In this document: piece by piece, positions 32,701 through 41,629 of the stretch
Numbering within the stretch: position 1 is the stretch's first letter
Layout of the letters: every line of letters starts with the position of its first letter
Assembly: GCF_014084105.1 (NCBI RefSeq)
Contig: NZ_CP048289.1
Location: 4,907,922-4,971,921, forward strand
Direction of reading: 5' to 3'
Origin: Streptacidiphilus sp. P02-A3a
Lineage (GTDB): Bacteria; Actinomycetota; Actinomycetes; Streptomycetales; Streptomycetaceae
DNA: 64,000 bases
Notes under the pieces: model-generated
What the model saw: only the letters and a program-made list of their open reading frames with translations
What the model was told of the DNA's origin: nothing
The model's database searches: none
Program-made: the position numbers and the translations under genes

Positions 32701-35247
32701 CCAGTAGACCTGGTAGCACGACATCGTGTCAGTGTCCGGTGCGGTGGGCATCGTGCCGGCGGTCACCGAGCAGTCGGGGTTGTAGTAGGTGACCGCGATC
32801 GCCTCGCCGGTCTCGGTGATGATCTGCGAGATCCTGGGCCGGTACAGGGGTGGGTCACCCGGGTCGGAGCCGGTGACCCGGTTGTCGGTGTCGTTGCCGA
32901 TGAACGTGATCGGGTTCACCGTCACCGGGCTGCTACCGCCCGCGTCGGTGGCCGACCCGGTGTGCGTGATCGTCTGCAGCCACAGCACGGCCTGCAGTTC
33001 GCCCGCGTCGGTCGGGTCGACGGTGGTTCCGGTCACCGGGTCCACGCTGCCGCCGGCGTCCGAGTACACCTGCCCCAACTGGTAGGAGTCCACCGTCGTC
33101 AGCCCCTGGCCGGCGACATTGACCTTCGTGGTGACCGAGTCCAGGCGAGTGCTACTCCAGAAGCTCGGCGAAGATGTAATGCATACGTTCGCGGGAACCG
33201 AGGTGGAACCCGGTGGCAGCGTCGTGGAATCCGAGGAGGGGCAGTTGAGGTCGTAGGGCACGTCAGGCCAGTTGGTCGCGTTCGACGTGCTGATCGCCTG
33301 AGTGCAGTCGAACGAACTCGATATCTCGCAGCGCTGCTTGGAGGTGAACACCACCTGCGCCGCCGGAAGGCGCCCTGCCTGCTCATCAGCGAGGGTGTAC
33401 CCGTAGGAGATCGAGGTGAGCGTGCCACCGCGGGTGTACGGGGTCAGCGTCCCCGAACCATTGGCGACTGCGACCTGGCCACCACCCAGGTCGTAGTAGT
33501 TCGTCTCGGTGGAGTAGTCATAGCGCTGCACGAATCCGGTCGGGGAGACGGTGAAGTCCAGGTTCCAGCGCCAGCCCTCGTTCGACGAGCACTTCGAACC
33601 GGTGCCGGTGGAGGACGAGTAGCACGGATCACCCGAGACCGGATGCAGGACCGGCACACCCCACGCGGAGTTGGTGGAGGTGTCCGCGGACTGCAACGAC
33701 GCGGAGGGGCCGGCGCCGGTTGGCGCGTGGTCCGCACCAAAATACGCCGCGCTGCCGTCCGTGCTCAGCACACGGTAGTAGATCCCCTGGTACAGGCCGT
33801 TGGCGGCTCCGCTGAGCTCCTGCACGATCGTGCCGTCGTCGCCCTGGAGCGCCCACTGCTGGACCAGGTTGGATGGCGACAACGTCGGCTTGGCCATCGG
33901 GACCAGTGTGCCCGAATGGGACCCGAAGGACATCGTGGCGTTGTCCCCAGCCCAGCACTCGTCGCCTGAGCCCTTCAGCAACCGATTGCCCGAGGAGTCC
34001 AGCAGGCTCCCGCACGACCGGTAGGAGCGCTCGATGAACCCCGGATCGTAGTCCCATCCGTCACCGATCCAACTCGCCTGTGAATTACGGGCGCTGGTCT
34101 CCCCGTCCACTGCCTGCGAGTCATAGGAGAACGCCACCGACGGCGCCACTCCGCCTACGGCCGTCGGCACGTCGATGGGGTACGAGTAGGTGAAGGCGCC
34201 CGTCCCCGATGCCTGCCACGTCCCTGACGGATTCAGCGACGTTGCTGCATAGTTACCCTGCGAACCCGACGTCCCGGAGATGACCTCAGTCGCCGTCATC
34301 GGTGCGGCCGCCGCCGGACGCGCGGCCCCATCGGCTGCATTGGTGGTGGCGCCGGTGGTTCCGGTCAGGGAGAGGGTGGCGACCAACTGGTCCGCCGCGG
34401 CACGGTTGGTGAAGGCAAGCGGCGTGCGGGTACGGCAGGCCGCCGCCTGCGGGGTGGTCAGCGCACACGCGGGAACCTGCACCAGTTCCAGCCGGGAGCC
34501 GAAACCGCCTCCGTAGGCCTTGGCCAAGGCCGCGTAGTCGATCACGACCTGTACTCGGCCGGACCCGCTGCCGCCGTCGGCCCGGGCGAAGCCCAGCAGC
34601 ATCCCGTCCGAGCCTGCCGCCTCCGTCTGTGCGTGCGAAGCCACCTGAACCCGCACCGCGGACGGCACAGCGGCAACCGCGGTCCTGGTGCGCCCAGGTG
34701 TGGCGGCTGGCGTCACAGGCGCGACCCAGACCGGCAGATTGCCCGCGCGGACAGGACCGGACACCGGGACGGCTGAAGCAGCGACGCTGCCCTCAGCAGA
34801 AGCGGAAGCAGAAGCTGGGGGCGGCAGCGCAGGGGACTTGGGTGCGGAGGGTGAACTCGTGTCGGTGTTCGTGCTCGGTGTTGCGGTGGAGCTGGCGGTG
34901 GCGGTGGTCCGGGCCAGGGTGACTATGGAGCTGCCCGCTGCGGGCCACGCGGCCGTGCTGGGGGTGTACTGGGCCAGCGGTTTCTGTCCTTTGGCCGGCA
35001 ACGGCGTGGTGCTGCCGCTGGTCACCGCGTGCACGGGGACGCCGGCGCCCTTCTGGAGCGGGTACGGCGACCAGAGGGAGCCGGTGTAGTGGTACTGCGG
35101 GAGTTGCTGGGCCACAGCTTGAGGGGCCACGACGGCGCTGACCGCGACGACGGTGGTCACGGCCGTCAACGCACTGCCCCAGATCCGGTGACGGTTCCAC
35201 AGGAATCCGCTCCGTCGCCTACGCATACCCCACCCCTTGGACGCCAT
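26719..35247 (-). CDS. Rhs/YD-repeat polymorphic toxin with HINT domain and nuclease-like tip
   Basis: 2842 aa. A Sec signal (about residues 18-47), then a large beta-rich N-terminal part and YD-type repeats. A bulb-lectin-like segment lies at about 1465-1560 and a ricin-type lectin at about 2050-2170 (LCLADPG, QQWKA). The Rhs core end (GARNYDPTEGRFTSPDPI) is near 2340, a HINT autoprocessing/pretoxin domain (CSFSPTTPVLLANGKTKPIA ... ILVHN) spans about 2565-2712, and a tip of about 130 residues follows. The tip has FDGLANIDGLWYGIETKG, an Asp...Glu-x-Lys pattern like PD-(D/E)xK nucleases. Immunity gene follows. Start 35247 is taken; ATG 35223 has a better AAGGGG site. Confidence 0.9.
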   Translation of the reverse strand: MASKGWGMRRRRSGFLWNRHRIWGSALTAVTTVVAVSAVVAPQAVAQQLPQYHYTGSLWSPYPLQKGAGVPVHAVTSGSTTPLPAKGQKPLAQYTPSTAAWPAAGSSIVTLARTTATASSTATPSTNTDTSSPSAPKSPALPPPASASASAEGSVAASAVPVSGPVRAGNLPVWVAPVTPAATPGRTRTAVAAVPSAVRVQVASHAQTEAAGSDGMLLGFARADGGSGSGRVQVVIDYAALAKAYGGGFGSRLELVQVPACALTTPQAAACRTRTPLAFTNRAAADQLVATLSLTGTTGATTNAADGAARPAAAAPMTATEVISGTSGSQGNYAATSLNPSGTWQASGTGAFTYSYPIDVPTAVGGVAPSVAFSYDSQAVDGETSARNSQASWIGDGWDYDPGFIERSYRSCGSLLDSSGNRLLKGSGDECWAGDNATMSFGSHSGTLVPMAKPTLSPSNLVQQWALQGDDGTIVQELSGAANGLYQGIYYRVLSTDGSAAYFGADHAPTGAGPSASLQSADTSTNSAWGVPVLHPVSGDPCYSSSTGTGSKCSSNEGWRWNLDFTVSPTGFVQRYDYSTETNYYDLGGGQVAVANGSGTLTPYTRGGTLTSISYGYTLADEQAGRLPAAQVVFTSKQRCEISSSFDCTQAISTSNATNWPDVPYDLNCPSSDSTTLPPGSTSVPANVCITSSPSFWSSTRLDSVTTKVNVAGQGLTTVDSYQLGQVYSDAGGSVDPVTGTTVDPTDAGELQAVLWLQTITHTGSATDAGGSSPVTVNPITFIGNDTDNRVTGSDPGDPPLYRPRISQIITETGEAIAVTYYNPDCSVTAGTMPTAPDTDTMSCYQVYWTPPGAIKPIADWFNKTRVQTVAVSDLTGASSDQAGVVMQGTTVTSYDGSPTQTSTYAYGPAAWHRDDSVQTDDQYRTWDQFRGYATVTVTTGSAPDPITQTTTTYMQGMDGDYLADGTRRSVKVVDSVGDQVTDSNWLAGTVLETDTYTKAGGSIDAKTVNGPFANAVTQSVAQSAWTDWNTTDDTGTAPTLSTLPNLISYRPTSTESRAYSLLASGSWRENESITGYDSQGRPSTADSIADVGGSAPQETCSTTSYATPPTSNPMMLTYKDQVINVTGACAGSSPTLLSAARTYYGGDGTLTSLGTFGQLDAAGTGEATGTLTATASSAGTVTAWQTTATMTYDGAGRVTQTLDTNGRPTGTSYTPAWSSAGGNTDPTTVVSTNSQGWTTTSKLDPLRGLVTENIDANNRYTDITYDALGRRTAVWLPGRVAVGSSPEAAYPAYPDEKFAYAVDPGAQTTITPNEPLSGAPSSVTTQTLNENDSYGTSVTFYDGMMQERQTQSDTAADDTTGRVLTDTFYDSHGWPVRTYSSYWDSTTAPSTTMAEPDNENQIPSETVTTYDGQGRSFRSTLYSKSTAQWSSSTSYPGADETVSTPPAGGSTTQTFTNALGQTTSTVVENTNAQVTLTGGQIIASGTSLSSDSVRLSMLASGDLVLSSLASGSTLWHSSTSSTGAYAKFGTDGNLYVYSASGTQLWSTGLAATTGSTLKLQNDANLVDYTSAGTAAWASNTYQKASQANATTSYTYTPAGQVSTVKDSAGNTWSYQYNLLGETTSQSDPNVGTTTFNSYDDLGNLLESTDARGDKLGYAYDWDNRPTAEYNLTASGSSESANYELASWSYDTLAKGYPTSTASYVGGAGSTGSTYSEAVTGYNAAYQQLGSSLTIPAADGFAAAGQSTAPTSGSVTYTNTNTYSPNTGELEEVHYDADGGLPDEAVTYGDYLGGMLESTGSTLTYANGTHGSAAYLDVADYTALGQESRSTYGVGGKQLVTDATWDAVTGRELTSDTNTQTSTTNAIDGYAYRYDTVGDLTGVSDTQSSGGSITGTDTQCFTYDSMQRLTQAWSDTQGLTTLSSSLGGGVGGCASSAPETTTVGTTTVGGPAAYWQSYSYDLLGDRTSLVDHDTSGNAVNDTTQNIAYPGSNGTTSASDPNQATSVTTSNPNPSLAGTTTVTPGYTDPTSGADNGNTTKRTVTATGNVLSGVTTTSGGKLCLADPGASTTPGTGVILWGCEAGGQDVTIGSDGTVRIQGLCLDTTGANDATVVLNTCTSGTASQQWKATATTLVNTSSGRCLADPSGNQSPGGAKQIVWTCGSGGQTYTVPTDNTAIPAGQTQTTTYDAEGRTSTVTTGTGTTTATSSYLYDASGSLLEQTSSTGSTPTTRILYLFGGAEQITLNVPNKSWTALRNYNGPDGTTITRTSAGTVAYQVANGQGTAETTIDASSLAVTRRYYDPYGNPRGTQPTTWISTDENRGFLNQPSDPNTGLDLLGARNYDPTEGRFTSPDPIFEAGEPNQMGGYTYAADNPSTGSDPTGLMCTAGVDSPECSSLGIAPRPETPSAPPPTNNSSGSTSASSSCDSACQNGELADWEYQTGCDLSPGACAEMWRESQVVSSNPEETYPLDLVASVSEAAELTAGKIQELNSLLCDIPSGVVLAVCMAEEALQKSSGSIGGFFTSFLKEIGDSLTAGKSVNPTTAAKRTGGGGKSASGGSSCLACGECSFSPTTPVLLANGKTKPIAKLKDGDEVESADPNTGKEEGGRMVQHVWINHDTDLLDVIVSTGHGHTATIHTTANHPFWDDTTHTWVAAGSLKPGHELNSTGAHHSIVVATHATPGAANRWNLTVQQLHTYYVVAGGTPILVHNTDGEGCKVDLGNGTYLHPDGSIRDANGHYAGTTGVQPGANNEETVWDHLQTEGVTVVRQETSVRVPGFKLRKFDGLANIDGLWYGIETKGASAGRNPDQKLFDGWLNTPGNTAVTLNGQYELHGVFDAWVP

Positions 35248-35511
35248 GGTTCCTGATACCCCGTCCGTTCACATGTGACAGGGTCCGGCCACGTTTCCGG
35301 ATCATATGGATCAGGCATCCCATCGGCTACTGTGACGCCCGCTCGCCGCTTGGCGGGCGTACGAACAACGGGGGGTTTTTCGCCCGATCCATGCCGGGCG
35401 AATACGGACAGCTCCTCCCACATTCCTCATGCAGGGGCAGGCCCGTAGGACATCATCCGCATATGAACGTGACAGAGAACACATATACTCGTACACACAC
35501 GAAGGTCCACG
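35248..35511. promoter_or_regulatory. Divergent promoter region of rhs and the lectin/LamG gene
   Basis: 264 bp without a gene. The right part (35455-35500) is AT-rich and includes ACACATATACTCGTACACAC, a plausible promoter for the plus-strand gene. GGCGGGCG and CGCCCG stretches near 35350-35400 can pair weakly. No known operator recognised. Confidence 0.4.
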
Positions 35512-38500
35512 ATGACTGATCCCACCCGCGCGCGCCGGGCCCGGATCCGGCGCCGACTCACCGCGCCTCTTCTGGCAGCCCTGCTCGCCGCTGGCACTCT
35601 CACACCGGCGTTCGCCGACAGCGGCCCGGTCGACCCCTCCAATCCCGCCGATCCGGGAGCGGCGGCACCGCCCACATCGACCGGGTCCGTTCAGGCCGCC
35701 CAACTCCAGGCCGTGGCCACCGGTCAGCCCGTCACCGTCGACTCCCTCACCACCGCCACCACCACCGTCCTCGCCAACCCGGACGGCTCCCTCACACAGA
35801 CCACCGATGCCTTGCCGGTACGTGTGCAGCAGAGCGGCGCGTGGGTGCCCCTGGACGACACCCTCACCGCCAATCCCGACGGAACCGTCAGTACGAAGGC
35901 CACCACCACGGCAGTCACCCTGTCCGGTGGCGGCACCAACCCCCTGGTCACCTTCACCGACCAGGCAGACCAGCAACTTTCGCTGTCCATGCCCTTCGCT
36001 CTGCCTGTCCCGACCCTCAGCGGCAACACCGCCCTGTATGCGTCTGCCCTTCCCGGTGTGGACCTGTCCGTCAGCATCGACCCGCAGGGCAACTTCCGTG
36101 ACGTCCTGATCGTCCACAATGCCGCGGCCGCCGCGAACCCCGATCTGAAGACCCTTCAGCTTGCCGCCACCACCGAGGGGCTCACCCTGGCCACCGCCAC
36201 CGGCGGCGGCATGGATGCGAACGCCCCGGACGGCACCACGGTGTTCACCAGCCCCACCCCCACCATGTGGGACTCCAGCGACAACACCAACAGCACCGGC
36301 GGGCAAAGCACCCCGTCCCCGAGCGCCACCGCGACGTCCGCCGCCAGCGCGCAGTCGGCGGCCCGCGCGGCGATAGGGACCGCAGACGCCGCGGCTGACC
36401 CCACCACACCGACACCGACGGACACCAGTACAGCTGGTGCCGGCGGCGCGGGCACCGCGTCGGGCACCGCGTCGGGCACCGATGGGCCCGGAACAGGCGC
36501 ACAGGTCGCGCAGGTGCCCATGACCACTTCCAGTAGCGGGCTGACTCTCACCCCGGACCAGTCCCTGTTGACCGGGGCCAACACGACCTATCCGGTCTAC
36601 ATCGACCCGCCCGTCGACAACCTCACCTCCAACTACTTCGAAGCGCAGCAAGGTTGCGACTCGGCCTCGTCGAGCAACCATGAGTACGACTACGCACAGA
36701 CCAACGGTGAAGGCGTCGGCTACCAGGCCTACAACGCTGCCAACGGCGACTGCATCGGCGCCGAGCGGTCCTTCTTCGAGATCGACACCTCCAAGCTGAC
36801 CAGCAGCATGCACGTGCTGTCCTCCACGCTCGACGTCACCGAGACCTACGCCGCTCGATGGAGCTGTTCAACGACCGCTCCCGTGACGGTCAAATGGACT
36901 GGAGGGATCTCCCGGAGCATGTACTGGGACACCCAGCCCGCCGCGCTCTCAACCCTGGGGACGATCACCTTGGGAAGCGCCTACAACGGCGCTGATCCCG
37001 CTGACACCACCTCATGCGGGGGTCAGAACGGTTCCCTGGCCGTCACCTCCGCGATCAGTTCCATCGCCGGGAAGAACAGCACCTGGACCTTCGGCCTCTA
37101 CAACCCCGACGAGAGTTCCTCCTCAGACTTCGAGCGGTTCGCCACCGACCCCAAGCTGATCACTACCTACGACATCGCGCCGACCATCGCCGCGTCGAGC
37201 GTCAACACCACCCCGGCAGCGATCACCACCAACGCCCAGGGCAAGCTCGTCGACGCCGACCCCGCCTGCGGCACCGGAACCCCAGGCTGGATCGGGCAGA
37301 CCACCATCAACAACGGCGCCAGCAACATCACCATGAACGCCACGGCGGTCTCCCCCGTCGGGTCCACGGTGGCCACCTGGTTCAGCCTGAACGACACCGG
37401 CGACGGCAGCGGGACCCCCACCCAGGTCACCTACAACCACACCAGTTACCAGGCATCCGGCGCCCCCGCGAGCCTCGCAATGTCCACGACCGTGACAGAC
37501 GGCCACCAGTACAACTGGTCGACCCAGGCCTCCGACGGCACCTTGACCTCCAACACCGTCAGCGACTGCCGGTTCAACGTCGACCTCACTCCACCCAACC
37601 AGGCCACCGTCACCAGCACGGACTTCCCGGTCGCCGGCAGCAACACGACCAAGTTGTTCGCCGGATCCACTGGTTCCTTCACCCTCACCAGCACCGACCC
37701 CCAACCCGCCGGCTGCTCCATCCCGAAATGCCTCACCAGCGGGCTGGCCGGATTCCGCTACTCCCTCGACCAGCCCATCCCCACCGACGGATACAGCTAT
37801 ACAGCCGCCGACTCCACCGGCACCGCCCAAGTGAAGATCACCCCAGAGGGCTGGGGCACTCACATCCTGTACGTCGAAGCAGTCGACAATGCCGGCAACT
37901 CCGCCGTCAACCCGGCCACCTACACCTTCTACGCACCCTGGAACCCCGCAAGCCATGTCACCGCGGGAGACCTCACCCACGACAACACCCCTGACCTCCT
38001 CGCCACCAACTCCAACGGCGACCTGATCATGCTCCCCGGTGACGCCGACCCCAACGGCACGAACGCCCACGACACGGTCTGCGCTCCCAGCAACTACCTG
38101 CCCGGCTGCCAGGCCTCCCCTGCTGCCGACAGCCCCGACAACACGAGCTGGAGCGACTTCCAGATCGCACACCGGGGCAGCTTGCACAACATGACCGTCG
38201 ACGACCTGTTCGCTCACCAGAAGAACAACGCCACTCTCTACAGCGTCGACAACGACGGTATCCACCAGGGCGGTGTCGACGGCCGCTTCACCCTCGTTCA
38301 CACCGTCATCCCGAAACCGCAGTGCCTGCCCGTCACCGGCCGCAGCAACAACTGCGCCCTCTACGACGCCACTGACTGGTCCACCGTGGATCAGATGACC
38401 GCACCCGGGTCCGTCTACGGCGACAAGTACGCCGACCTGATCACCAGCGAGAAGGGCAGCAGCGGCGACCAGCTCTGGCTCTACCGTGGCAGCAGCAGCG

Positions 38501-40083
38501 CCAGCGACCCGCTGGGCCCCCCTGCCACCGGCACCACAGCCACAACCCCGATCCTTCTAGGCACCGGCGACTGGTCCCACTTCACCCTCATCTCCCCCGG
38601 CACCGTCGGCGGAGACGTGAACACCAACACTGCAGGCACCGAGACCCTGTGGGCCCGCGACACCAACAGCGGCATCCTCTACAGCTTCTCCCTGGCCATC
38701 GACCCCACCACCGGCTATCCCGACGAGATCGCCGCACCCACCACAGCCCCGTTCACCTCCGCGGTCACCACCACCACCGGCGCCAGCCTGTGTGCGGCAG
38801 ACGCCTCCGGCAGCACCACCTCCGGCAGCGCCGCCATCATCTGGACCTGCGACCAGGCCCCCGAACAGGCCTTCAGCCTGCTGGCAGACCACACCGTGCG
38901 CACCGAAGGCCTGTGCCTGCAAGCCAGCGCTACCGCCAAGGACTCCCTGGTCACCTTCGATACCTGCAACAGCGGCAACACCCTGCAGCAGTGGACCGCG
39001 GGAACCACGGGCTCCCTGGTCAACACCGCGTCCGGCATGTGCCTGGCTGACCCCTCGGCAAACCAGACCCGAGACACCGCCCTGCTGATCTGGACCTGCG
39101 ACAACGGTCCCGAGCAGGACTGGGCCTCCCAGAGCGGCAACCAACTCCCAATACCCATGCCGACCATGCCCACCGCCCTCACCCCCGTACTCACCGCCGC
39201 CGAATACCCCACTCTTGCCTCCCCCGGGGACGGCACCGGACTCGGCGAGCCGTCCCTGTACGCCGTCACCCCCACCGACGAGGTCGTCGACTACCCCGGT
39301 GCCCTGCCCAGCAGCACCGGCACCGCCAACTTCGCCACCCCCGCCGACGAGGGCATCTTCAGCAACTCCGCGAACTGGTGGGATCTCGACGGCGGCACGG
39401 ACAGCAACGGTGCTGCCATCGACACCGAGAACACCACCGGCACCACCGATGCCGCCCTTGAGGGCAGCGCGAATTGGGCCACCGACAGCAGCCGCATCAC
39501 CAGTTCCGACCCCACCGGCACGGTCCTCAACCTCGACGGCACCACCGGCTACGCCGCAACATCCGGATCGGTCATCAACACCAGCGGCAGTTACACCGTT
39601 TCCGTCTGGGCCAAACTCAACGTCGGCTTCAACCCGGCCAGCCACTACACCGTCGTGGCGCAGCGCGACGGAACCGGCCTCCGCTGCGGCTTCTACCTGC
39701 AGTACTCCGACAGCTTCAAGGGCTGGACTCTTGTCTCGCCGGACACCGACACCGCCAGCCCCAGCGCCTACTACCATGCCGGCGACAACATCACCGCCAC
39801 CGGAGGCCAATGGACCCACCTGGTCGGGGTCTTCGACGCCACCACCGACACCATGAGCCTCTACGTCAACGGTCAGCTCGCCGGTACCGGCACCAATCCC
39901 ACCCCCTGGAACTCGACCTCGTCCGGTCCCCTTCTCATCGGCGGCTCCGACAACGACAGTAACGCCAGCCAGGCCGACTTCCCCGGCGAGATCAGCGATG
40001 TCCACATCTACGACATCGCCCTCAGCCCATCAGCCGCAACCACCCTCAACGACACTCCCGCCCCCATCAACAACCTCAACTGA
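35512..40083 (+). CDS. Large secreted lectin/LamG surface protein
   Basis: 1523 aa. Sec signal (RRRLTAPLLAALLAAGTLTP AFA), a beta-rich N-terminal domain, a DNRLRE-type region (about 365-530, YDYAQTNGEGVGYQAYNAA), Ig-like segments and FG-GAP-like repeats (DLTHDNTPDLLATNSNGDL). A ricin-type lectin lies at about 1086-1204 (QQWTA, LCLQAS) and a C-terminal LamG/concanavalin-like domain at about 1333-1512 (YTVSVWAKLNVGFNPASHYT). It is divergent from the rhs gene, and the two share a closely similar ricin-type lectin. Such pairs are frequent in streptomycetes, suggesting a partner in surface binding or delivery of the toxin. AAGG lies 8 nt before the ATG. Confidence 0.85.
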   Translation: MTDPTRARRARIRRRLTAPLLAALLAAGTLTPAFADSGPVDPSNPADPGAAAPPTSTGSVQAAQLQAVATGQPVTVDSLTTATTTVLANPDGSLTQTTDALPVRVQQSGAWVPLDDTLTANPDGTVSTKATTTAVTLSGGGTNPLVTFTDQADQQLSLSMPFALPVPTLSGNTALYASALPGVDLSVSIDPQGNFRDVLIVHNAAAAANPDLKTLQLAATTEGLTLATATGGGMDANAPDGTTVFTSPTPTMWDSSDNTNSTGGQSTPSPSATATSAASAQSAARAAIGTADAAADPTTPTPTDTSTAGAGGAGTASGTASGTDGPGTGAQVAQVPMTTSSSGLTLTPDQSLLTGANTTYPVYIDPPVDNLTSNYFEAQQGCDSASSSNHEYDYAQTNGEGVGYQAYNAANGDCIGAERSFFEIDTSKLTSSMHVLSSTLDVTETYAARWSCSTTAPVTVKWTGGISRSMYWDTQPAALSTLGTITLGSAYNGADPADTTSCGGQNGSLAVTSAISSIAGKNSTWTFGLYNPDESSSSDFERFATDPKLITTYDIAPTIAASSVNTTPAAITTNAQGKLVDADPACGTGTPGWIGQTTINNGASNITMNATAVSPVGSTVATWFSLNDTGDGSGTPTQVTYNHTSYQASGAPASLAMSTTVTDGHQYNWSTQASDGTLTSNTVSDCRFNVDLTPPNQATVTSTDFPVAGSNTTKLFAGSTGSFTLTSTDPQPAGCSIPKCLTSGLAGFRYSLDQPIPTDGYSYTAADSTGTAQVKITPEGWGTHILYVEAVDNAGNSAVNPATYTFYAPWNPASHVTAGDLTHDNTPDLLATNSNGDLIMLPGDADPNGTNAHDTVCAPSNYLPGCQASPAADSPDNTSWSDFQIAHRGSLHNMTVDDLFAHQKNNATLYSVDNDGIHQGGVDGRFTLVHTVIPKPQCLPVTGRSNNCALYDATDWSTVDQMTAPGSVYGDKYADLITSEKGSSGDQLWLYRGSSSASDPLGPPATGTTATTPILLGTGDWSHFTLISPGTVGGDVNTNTAGTETLWARDTNSGILYSFSLAIDPTTGYPDEIAAPTTAPFTSAVTTTTGASLCAADASGSTTSGSAAIIWTCDQAPEQAFSLLADHTVRTEGLCLQASATAKDSLVTFDTCNSGNTLQQWTAGTTGSLVNTASGMCLADPSANQTRDTALLIWTCDNGPEQDWASQSGNQLPIPMPTMPTALTPVLTAAEYPTLASPGDGTGLGEPSLYAVTPTDEVVDYPGALPSSTGTANFATPADEGIFSNSANWWDLDGGTDSNGAAIDTENTTGTTDAALEGSANWATDSSRITSSDPTGTVLNLDGTTGYAATSGSVINTSGSYTVSVWAKLNVGFNPASHYTVVAQRDGTGLRCGFYLQYSDSFKGWTLVSPDTDTASPSAYYHAGDNITATGGQWTHLVGVFDATTDTMSLYVNGQLAGTGTNPTPWNSTSSGPLLIGGSDNDSNASQADFPGEISDVHIYDIALSPSAATTLNDTPAPINNLN

Positions 40084-40100
40084 CCAAGCCCACCGTCCGT

Positions 40101-40134
40101 GTGCCCGCCCCTGAGCACGAACGGGGGCGGGCAC
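40101..40134. terminator. Terminator after the lectin/LamG gene
   Basis: Perfect 11-bp stem GTGCCCGCCCC (40101-40111) with complement at 40124-40134, 12-nt loop, 17 nt past the stop. Confidence 0.75.
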
Positions 40135-40200
40135 AGCTCTATGCCATGAACACGCCCCGCCCTTCGCCCGACGCTGACCGCCACCCCGGGCGCGGGGGTG

Positions 40201-40228
40201 CCCACCCGGTGGGGGGGTGCCGGGTGGG
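40201..40228 (-). terminator. Terminator for the encapsulin gene
   Basis: Nine-bp perfect stem CCCACCCGG (40201-40209) and CCGGGTGGG (40220-40228), just downstream of the minus-strand encapsulin stop. Confidence 0.6.
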
Positions 40229-40246
40229 CGGTGCGCGGGGGCGCGG

Positions 40247-41629
40247 TCAGTCGCGGGGGTGGGCCACCTCGACGTTCTCCAGCACCCCCAGCGCGTCCGG
40301 GACCAGCACCGCGGCCGAGTAGTAGGTGCTGACCAGGTACTGGATCACGGCCTTCTCGTTGATGCCCATGAAGCGCACCGACAGGCCCGGTTCGTACTCG
40401 TCCGGCAGCCCGGTCTGGTGCAGCCCGACCACGCCCTGGTTGTCCTCGCCGGTACGCAGCACCAGGATCGAGCTGGTGTGGCCGCCGTTGACCGGGATCT
40501 TGCCGCACGGGAAGATCGGCACCCCGCGCCAGGACGGGATCCGGTGCCCCTCGACGTCCACCGACTCCGGGTACAGGCCGCGCTTGTTGCACTCCCGGGC
40601 GAAGGCGGCGATGGCCCGCGGATGGGCCAGGAACAGCCGCGAACCCCGTCGGCGGGAGAGCAGCTCGTCCAGGTCGTCCGGGGTGGGCGGGCCGCTGTGG
40701 GTCGAGATCCGCTGCTGGTGGTCGGCGTTGGCGAGCAGCCCGAACTCCGGGTTGTTGACCAGCTCGTGCTCCTGACGCTCCCTCAGTGCCTCGATGGTGA
40801 GCTTGAGTTGCTGCTCGGTCTGGTCCATCGGCTTGTTGTAGAGGTCGGCGACCCGGGTGTGGACCTGCAGGATGGTCTGGGCGACGCTCAACTCGTATTC
40901 GCGCGGCGTCAGTTCGTAGTCCGCGAAGGAGCCGGGCAGTTCCGGCTCGCCGTCGTGCCCGGCGGCCAGGGCGATCTCGGCCTGGCCGTGGGAGTCCTGG
41001 TCCTGGTCGGTGGCGGCCTGGTAGGAGTCGACCTGCGCGCGCAGCTGCTCCGAGCGGGCGACCAGGTCGCTGAAGGCGCCGCGGGGAAGCACCAGCAGCG
41101 AGCCGGAGGTGGCCGCCCTGGCGGTGTAGTTCCAGGTCAGACCGTCCTCGGTGAGGGTCTCGTCACCGAAGTGGTCGCCGTTGGCCAAGGTGCCCAGCAC
41201 GGCCTGGTGGTCGCCGAACTTGCCCTCCCCGAGCTTGCGGATCTTGCCGTGGGCGACCACCAGCACCTGGTCGACCGGCGCTCCGCGCTCGACCAGCACC
41301 TCGCCCTGCTCGAAGTCGCGCCGGGTGAAGCGCCCGGCCAGCTCGGCGAGCAGCGCCTGGTCCTCGAACCCGCGCAGCACCGGGAGTTCGGCCAGCGTCG
41401 GCGGCACGATCCGCACGTCGGCCCCGGCCTGGACGAAGCTGAGCCGCCCCTGCCCGGTGGTGTAGGTCAGCCGCCGGTTCACCCGGTAGGTGCCGCCGGA
41501 GACCTGCACCCACGGCAGCATCTTGAGCAGCCAGCGCGAGCTGATGCCTTGCATCTGCGGCGGCGTCTTGGTGGTGGTCGCCAGATTCTTTGCTGCGGCC
41601 GTAGTCAGTGCGGTCTGTTCCTGGGCCAT
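40247..41629 (-). CDS. eshA: Family 2B encapsulin shell protein (EshA-like) of the 2-MIB locus
   Basis: 460 aa. HK97-type shell protein split by an inserted cyclic-nucleotide-binding-like domain at about residues 95-210 ([45 protein letters not shown]). The shell part resumes with [12 protein letters not shown]-like sequence (seen as [19 protein letters not shown]), [20 protein letters not shown] and [20 protein letters not shown]. Known of the family: 2B encapsulins in streptomycetes enclose 2-methylisoborneol synthase. The synthase gene is divergent here, about 730 bp away, rather than in line. The nucleotide-binding insert may gate cargo or substrate access; ligand not known from sequence. 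Confidence 0.9.
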   Translation of the reverse strand: MAQEQTALTTAAAKNLATTTKTPPQMQGISSRWLLKMLPWVQVSGGTYRVNRRLTYTTGQGRLSFVQAGADVRIVPPTLAELPVLRGFEDQALLAELAGRFTRRDFEQGEVLVERGAPVDQVLVVAHGKIRKLGEGKFGDHQAVLGTLANGDHFGDETLTEDGLTWNYTARAATSGSLLVLPRGAFSDLVARSEQLRAQVDSYQAATDQDQDSHGQAEIALAAGHDGEPELPGSFADYELTPREYELSVAQTILQVHTRVADLYNKPMDQTEQQLKLTIEALRERQEHELVNNPEFGLLANADHQQRISTHSGPPTPDDLDELLSRRRGSRLFLAHPRAIAAFARECNKRGLYPESVDVEGHRIPSWRGVPIFPCGKIPVNGGHTSSILVLRTGEDNQGVVGLHQTGLPDEYEPGLSVRFMGINEKAVIQYLVSTYYSAAVLVPDALGVLENVEVAHPRD

